From: an uncultured Acetatifactor sp.
Lineage (GTDB): Bacteria > Bacillota > Clostridia > Lachnospirales > Lachnospiraceae
Assembly: GCA_947627535.1 (NCBI GenBank)
Contig: CANQWM010000002.1
Location: 1-64,000 of the forward strand
Direction of reading: 5' to 3'
Length of the DNA stretch: 64,000 nt
Position numbers and translations under genes: made by a program. The notes under the pieces were generated by a model. It saw only the letters and a program-made list of their open reading frames with translations, was not told the DNA's origin and did no database searches. Each line of letters opens with the position of its first letter. Position 1 is the stretch's first letter. Shown one piece after another: positions 60,265-64,000 of this stretch.

Positions 60265-61679
60265 GACGGAAGACCGGTTTCCGCAAGGGAGCCGGTCTTT
60301 TTACACTGATGACGACCCTCCTCCTGGCTTTTTCGCCGGCCTGCCACGCCTTGGCAGCCCACCGCCTGCAGGATGCGGGGGATAAGCTTGTCATTGTCAT
60401 CGACCCGGGGCACGGCGGCGATAATCTCGGCACCATAGAAAACGGCCATGAGGAAAAGAGCATGACTATGACCACCGCGCTTGCCATGTATGAGGAGCTT
60501 TCTCTCTATGACGGTGTGGAGGTCTACCTGACCAGGACGGATGATGTAGATCTGTCCCGGAAGGAGCGGGTAGAATTTGCGGCTTCGGTGGATGCGGATT
60601 TTCTGTTCAGCATTCATTATAACGCATCGGAAAACCATGAGCTCTACGGCGCGGAAGTTTGGACGTCGGCGTTTGCGCCCTGCAATGGGATCGGGTATCA
60701 ATTTGGATGCGAGCTGCTTGAGGCGTTCCGGGAAAAAGGGCTTTTTATCCGCGGCGTAAAGACAAGGCTTGGCGATTCCGGCAAGGACTATTACGGAATC
60801 CTTCTGTATTCTTCCGAAAAGAAGATGCCGGCGGTGATCATCGAACACTGTCATGTGGATGAGGCCAGGGACGAGGGATTTTGTGACAGCGAGGAAGAGC
60901 TTAAGGAGTTCGGGCGCATGGATGCCACGGCCGCGGCGCGGTATTTCGGGCTGAAAAGTTCTGTCCTCGGCGTGGATTATTCAGATTATGAGCTCGTGGA
61001 GTCGAGCATTTCCGCCCCTGTTCCCGTGACGGTTCAGGATACCACTGCTCCCGACGTATGTCAGATCGAGCTGCTGGAGACGGATTATGCTGCAGGCCGC
61101 CTTTCGCTTTCCGTGACTGCCGCGGATTATGATTCCACACTTTTGTACTATTCCTACAGTCTGGACGGCGGCCAGACCTTTTCGCCCAGAGAAGCCTGGC
61201 CGGGAAGCGATGCGCTGACCGGCGCTTACGCCGATACCTTTACATTGAATCTGACGATTCCCGCGCTCACCTGTCCCACAGTGATCCTGCGGGCTTACAA
61301 TGGATATGATCTGTATACGGAAAGCAATCCCTGGATCAGTCCGGAAACCTATCAAGATCCGGGAAAACTGCAGGCGGCTTTGGGGGCTGCCCGTGCCGGG
61401 GAGACGGAAGAGGCCGCCTCTTCCGCCGGGACAGACGCCTCTTCCGGCGAAGGGGACTTTCCTTCCCAGGGCCGGAAGCCTTCCTCTGTCGAAGGAGACG
61501 ACTCGGAAGAACAGAAAGGGCCTGTCAGCTTCCTGACCTTTCTTGGGATTTGTTTGACCGCTGTCGTGACGCTGTTTGTCATCCTCCTGGTGTCCCAGGC
61601 CATCGCTGCCGTAAGCCGGAAACGCGCCGCGCGTCAGCGCAGAAAGGAATCCGGCCGCAGCAGAAACCAGCCCAGATAA
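60261..61679 (+). CDS. N-acetylmuramoyl-L-alanine amidase with C-terminal membrane anchor
   Basis: 472 residues. Signal peptide (about 10-33), Amidase_3 domain (about 43-235) with zinc ligands His51 (DPGHGG), Glu65 and His119 (FSIHYNA) and catalytic Glu195 (VIIEHCH). A strand-rich middle domain (about 255-365, probably Ig-like), a Ser/Gly/Glu-rich linker and a membrane helix near 425-450 with a basic tail follow. Cuts the peptide from glycan in the wall. The last 46 nt run into the convergent ylbJ gene. Confidence 0.92.
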   Translation: MRRKTGFRKGAGLFTLMTTLLLAFSPACHALAAHRLQDAGDKLVIVIDPGHGGDNLGTIENGHEEKSMTMTTALAMYEELSLYDGVEVYLTRTDDVDLSRKERVEFAASVDADFLFSIHYNASENHELYGAEVWTSAFAPCNGIGYQFGCELLEAFREKGLFIRGVKTRLGDSGKDYYGILLYSSEKKMPAVIIEHCHVDEARDEGFCDSEEELKEFGRMDATAAARYFGLKSSVLGVDYSDYELVESSISAPVPVTVQDTTAPDVCQIELLETDYAAGRLSLSVTAADYDSTLLYYSYSLDGGQTFSPREAWPGSDALTGAYADTFTLNLTIPALTCPTVILRAYNGYDLYTESNPWISPETYQDPGKLQAALGAARAGETEEAASSAGTDASSGEGDFPSQGRKPSSVEGDDSEEQKGPVSFLTFLGICLTAVVTLFVILLVSQAIAAVSRKRAARQRRKESGRSRNQPR

Positions 61680-62608
61680 AAACAGGCGTTTAAGAGGGTG
61701 AGGATCCCTTTGTGGAAAACATAGCCCGACAGCGACAGATCCGTGTCCCGTATACAGCTGTAGGTCTGGGCGATGCAGGAGAGTCCGCCGAAGGACAGCG
61801 CAAGAAGGCTGTAAAGGGGCAGGCTGTTTTCCAGCATCCCAAGTCCGCCCGTGATCTCAAGAAGGGGTCCGATCAGGGGAAGAGGTCTGCCGAGTATCAC
61901 ATGGGGGATCAGGTTCATCAGGTTGAACAGGACCATATAACCGCCCAGTGTCAGAATGCTCTGGACGGATGTCTGAACGGACTGTTCGGCCGCTTCCAGG
62001 ACGGCGAGAGGCGCATTTTTTTTGACGGGTTCAAGCGCACAGCTGCGAAGCTCCCCGGCAGTTCCAGGCTGCCCGGCGGCCCGGAGGGCGGATGGCTTTC
62101 TCCGGGGGATGCCGATGTCCCGGTAAGCTGTGCAGCGCAGGAGCAGCCCGTACAAAAGGGGAATGCCGTACATGCCGAAGAGATAGGGCAGCACAAGACC
62201 GCGGCCCAGCAGGGGCAGCGCGAAGCTGCAGAAATAAACAGGGCCGATATTGTTGCAGAACGCCAGAAGGTATTGGGCCTCCCGGCGGGTGAGCATTCCG
62301 CGCTCCCGCAGCTGTGCTGTCACCTTGGCTCCCATGGGGAATCCACATAGAAAACCCAGCATCATGCAGTAACACACATTTTTCCTCACACCGTACAGCG
62401 GGCCGATCACGGGATAAACCACCATCGCCATCCGTTCCGTCAGGTTCATTCTTATCATGATGCCGGAGAGGATCATAAAGGGAAGCAGGGCGGGAATCAT
62501 CCTGGAAAACCAAAGATTCAGGCCAAGACCGGCGTAAGTCAGGCTGAGAGTGGAATTGGTCAGGATACATCCCGTGAGAAACAGAAGAAAAAGAGTAAGC
62601 AGTTTCAT
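61634..62608 (-). CDS. ylbJ: YlbJ-like sporulation membrane protein
   Basis: 324 residues, minus strand. Eight or so membrane segments with the Gate/nucleoside-recognition repeats: MIPALLPFMILSGIM, MMLGFLCGFPMGAKV and CNNIGPVYFCSFALP. YlbJ is made under sigma E and needed for spore formation. A basic hydrophilic loop at about 165-200 has no partner I can name. Its 3' end overlaps the amidase gene. Confidence 0.85.
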   Translation of the reverse strand: MKLLTLFLLFLTGCILTNSTLSLTYAGLGLNLWFSRMIPALLPFMILSGIMIRMNLTERMAMVVYPVIGPLYGVRKNVCYCMMLGFLCGFPMGAKVTAQLRERGMLTRREAQYLLAFCNNIGPVYFCSFALPLLGRGLVLPYLFGMYGIPLLYGLLLRCTAYRDIGIPRRKPSALRAAGQPGTAGELRSCALEPVKKNAPLAVLEAAEQSVQTSVQSILTLGGYMVLFNLMNLIPHVILGRPLPLIGPLLEITGGLGMLENSLPLYSLLALSFGGLSCIAQTYSCIRDTDLSLSGYVFHKGILTLLNACFYLGWFLLRPDSFLR

Positions 62609-62660
62609 GTTTGCTCCGCAGGCGGGTCTTCGAGAAAATATATGAGACAGGAAAGGTTTT

Positions 62661-63365
62661 ATGCGTCTGGATAAATTTTTATGTGACAGAAATATGGGCT
62701 CCAGGACTCAGGTGAAGGCAATGATCCGCCGGGGACTCGTGATGGTGAACGGCGGGACGGTCCAGTCGCCGGAGCAGAAGATCGATGAGATGCGGGACCT
62801 TGTCTGCTGTCAGGGACAGACGCTGCGCCCGGGAGGATATGTCTATTATATGATGAACAAGCCGGCAGGGGTTGTGTCCGCCGTCAGGGACCACAGGGAA
62901 ACCACGGTGCTTGATCTGATGAAGGGATGCAGCCTTCCCAGGGAGGGCGTGTTCCCGGTGGGAAGGCTGGACAAGGATACGGAGGGCCTTCTGATTCTTA
63001 CCAACGACGGCGAAACCGCCCACCGTCTGCTTTCCCCGAAAAGGCATGTGGACAAGACCTATCTTGTGACGCCCGCCCGCGCATTGTCAGAGGAAGAGAG
63101 GAAACGTCTGGAACAGGGCGTAGATATCGGGGAGGATAAACCCACGCTTCCCGCAAAAGCGGAGACGTTAAAGGACGGAAGGCTGCTTCTTACCATTCGG
63201 GAGGGGAAATATCATCAGGTAAAGCGGATGCTGCTTGCGACGGACAACCGGGTGATCGCCTTAAAGAGAGTGGCTTTCGGCGGGATTTGCCTGGACGAAG
63301 GGCTGAAGAGCGGCGAGTACAGGGAACTGACCTGTCAGGAGGTGGAAATACTGCATGAGGCATGA
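62661..63365 (+). CDS. RsuA/RluB-type rRNA pseudouridine synthase
   Basis: 234 residues. N-terminal S4 RNA-binding domain (RLDKFLCDRNMGSRTQVKAM, about 1-55), catalytic Asp in GRLDKDTEGLLILTNDG (about 94-110) and GKYHQVKRMLLA. Best fit is RsuA (16S U516), judged by length; RluB is less likely. Overlaps the HAD gene by 11 nt. Confidence 0.9.
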   Translation: MRLDKFLCDRNMGSRTQVKAMIRRGLVMVNGGTVQSPEQKIDEMRDLVCCQGQTLRPGGYVYYMMNKPAGVVSAVRDHRETTVLDLMKGCSLPREGVFPVGRLDKDTEGLLILTNDGETAHRLLSPKRHVDKTYLVTPARALSEEERKRLEQGVDIGEDKPTLPAKAETLKDGRLLLTIREGKYHQVKRMLLATDNRVIALKRVAFGGICLDEGLKSGEYRELTCQEVEILHEA

Positions 63366-64000
63366 AATGTTTGACGGAATAGAGGCTGTGATCTTTGATC
63401 TGGACGGCTCCCTTGTGGACTCCATGTGGATGTGGAGGGCCATCGATATAGAATATCTTGGCCGGTACGGCATCCCTCTGCCGGAGGATCTGCAGTCAAA
63501 AATCGAAGGGATGAGCTTTCATGAGACAGCTCTTTATTTCAAGGAGCACTTTGACATACCGGATACCATTGAAGAAATCAAGGATACCTGGAACCGGATG
63601 GCTTGGGACAAATATGCCAATGAGGTGCCGTTAAAGCCTGGAATACAGAAGTTTCTGGATGACTGTATAACATACGGGATCCGGCTTGGGATCGCCACCA
63701 GCAATTCCAGAGAACTTGCGGAAAACATCGCGTCGGTTCACGGGCTGAAGGAGCGGTTTACCTGCATCATGACGGGATGCGATATAAAAAAGGGAAAGCC
63801 CGCGCCGGACATCTACCTTGCGGTGGCGCAGGGCCTTGGGGTGGAACCCTCCAAATGCCTTGTGTTTGAGGATATCGTTCCCGGGATTCAGGCGGGGATC
63901 GGCGCCGGAATGCGGGTCTGCGCCGTGGAGGACGCCTATTCCGCAGACCAGCGGGAGAAAAAGCGGGAGCTGGCAGATTATTATATCGACGATTTTTACG
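63355..64000 (+). CDS. HAD family phosphatase, partial (cut by window end)
   Basis: 215 codons visible, starting at ATG 63355 (AGGAGGTGG upstream; ATG 63367 is an alternative). AVIFDLDGSLVDSMWMW is motif I, IATSNSRELA motif II, KKGKPAPDIYLAVA motif III and VFEDIVPGIQAGIGAGM motif IV: class IA with a helical cap, beta-phosphoglucomutase/sugar phosphatase type. Substrate unknown. The 3' end lies beyond 64000. Confidence 0.9.
   Translation, partial: MRHEMFDGIEAVIFDLDGSLVDSMWMWRAIDIEYLGRYGIPLPEDLQSKIEGMSFHETALYFKEHFDIPDTIEEIKDTWNRMAWDKYANEVPLKPGIQKFLDDCITYGIRLGIATSNSRELAENIASVHGLKERFTCIMTGCDIKKGKPAPDIYLAVAQGLGVEPSKCLVFEDIVPGIQAGIGAGMRVCAVEDAYSADQREKKRELADYYIDDFY

Overview
The window looks like a chromosomal segment of a spore-forming, low-GC-phylum (Firmicutes) anaerobe of the class Clostridia, most likely family Lachnospiraceae. 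The reasons are the rimP-nusA-ylxR-ylxQ-infB-rbfA-nrnA-truB-ribF operon, sporulation genes of the GerW/YtfJ and YlbJ types, CotH/VTC/DUF4956 genes, Amidase_3 and NlpC/P60 wall hydrolases, strong AGGAGG ribosome binding sites and moderate GC content. This is a family-level inference; no 16S rRNA gene is present.

Layout. 0-8.9 kb: translation/transcription operon behind a consensus promoter and a leader hairpin. 9.0-12.6 kb: an orphan solute-binding lipoprotein and an SH3-NlpC/P60 hydrolase whose leader carries a three-site WalR-like box. 12.6-15.4 kb: rpsO and pnp, with a probable S15-binding leader and a long imperfect hairpin just before pnp. 15.4-19.2 kb: two tandemly duplicated membrane-anchored proteins made of 26-residue BspA/DUF285 repeats (19 and 16 copies). 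19.3-25.6 kb: accessory region next to tRNA-Gly and tRNA-Asn, AT-richer in its second half. It holds a Fic protein, a cysteine-rich small protein, a flavodoxin-like reductase, broken gene pieces, and a promoter-led three-gene unit (DUF262 protein, DUF3696-type ATPase, unknown protein) that looks like an anti-phage or DNA-recognition module. 25.7-33.0 kb: a second orphan solute-binding lipoprotein, leuCD, a MATE transporter and a third orphan solute-binding lipoprotein. 33.1-40.5 kb: ruvAB, zapA, a U32 protein and a one-polypeptide SEDS glycosyltransferase/penicillin-binding protein. 40.5-44.8 kb: an HD-GYP protein with a changed HD motif, a small operon with DUF2953 and GerW, and rpmB. 45.0-50.2 kb: Asp23-like gene, fakA-like, recG and degV. 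50.3-54.3 kb: polysaccharide deacetylase, CotH kinase, VTC polyphosphate polymerase and DUF4956. 54.3-64 kb: a type II topoisomerase pair, rsmD, coaD, a coiled-coil protein, an amidase, ylbJ, a 16S-type pseudouridine synthase and a HAD phosphatase cut by the window end.

How the parts connect. Housekeeping gene order is conserved, and accessory genes sit between the blocks. The most informative non-coding pattern is a set of hexamers repeated every 11 bp (the footprint of OmpR/PhoB-family response regulators) upstream of all three orphan solute-binding lipoprotein genes, and a WalR-type version of it at the cell-wall hydrolase. The best candidates for undescribed biology are the DUF262-ATPase-unknown trio (22.5-25.6 kb), the phased-box lipoprotein regulon, the expanding DUF285 gene pair and the SEDS-PBP fusion.
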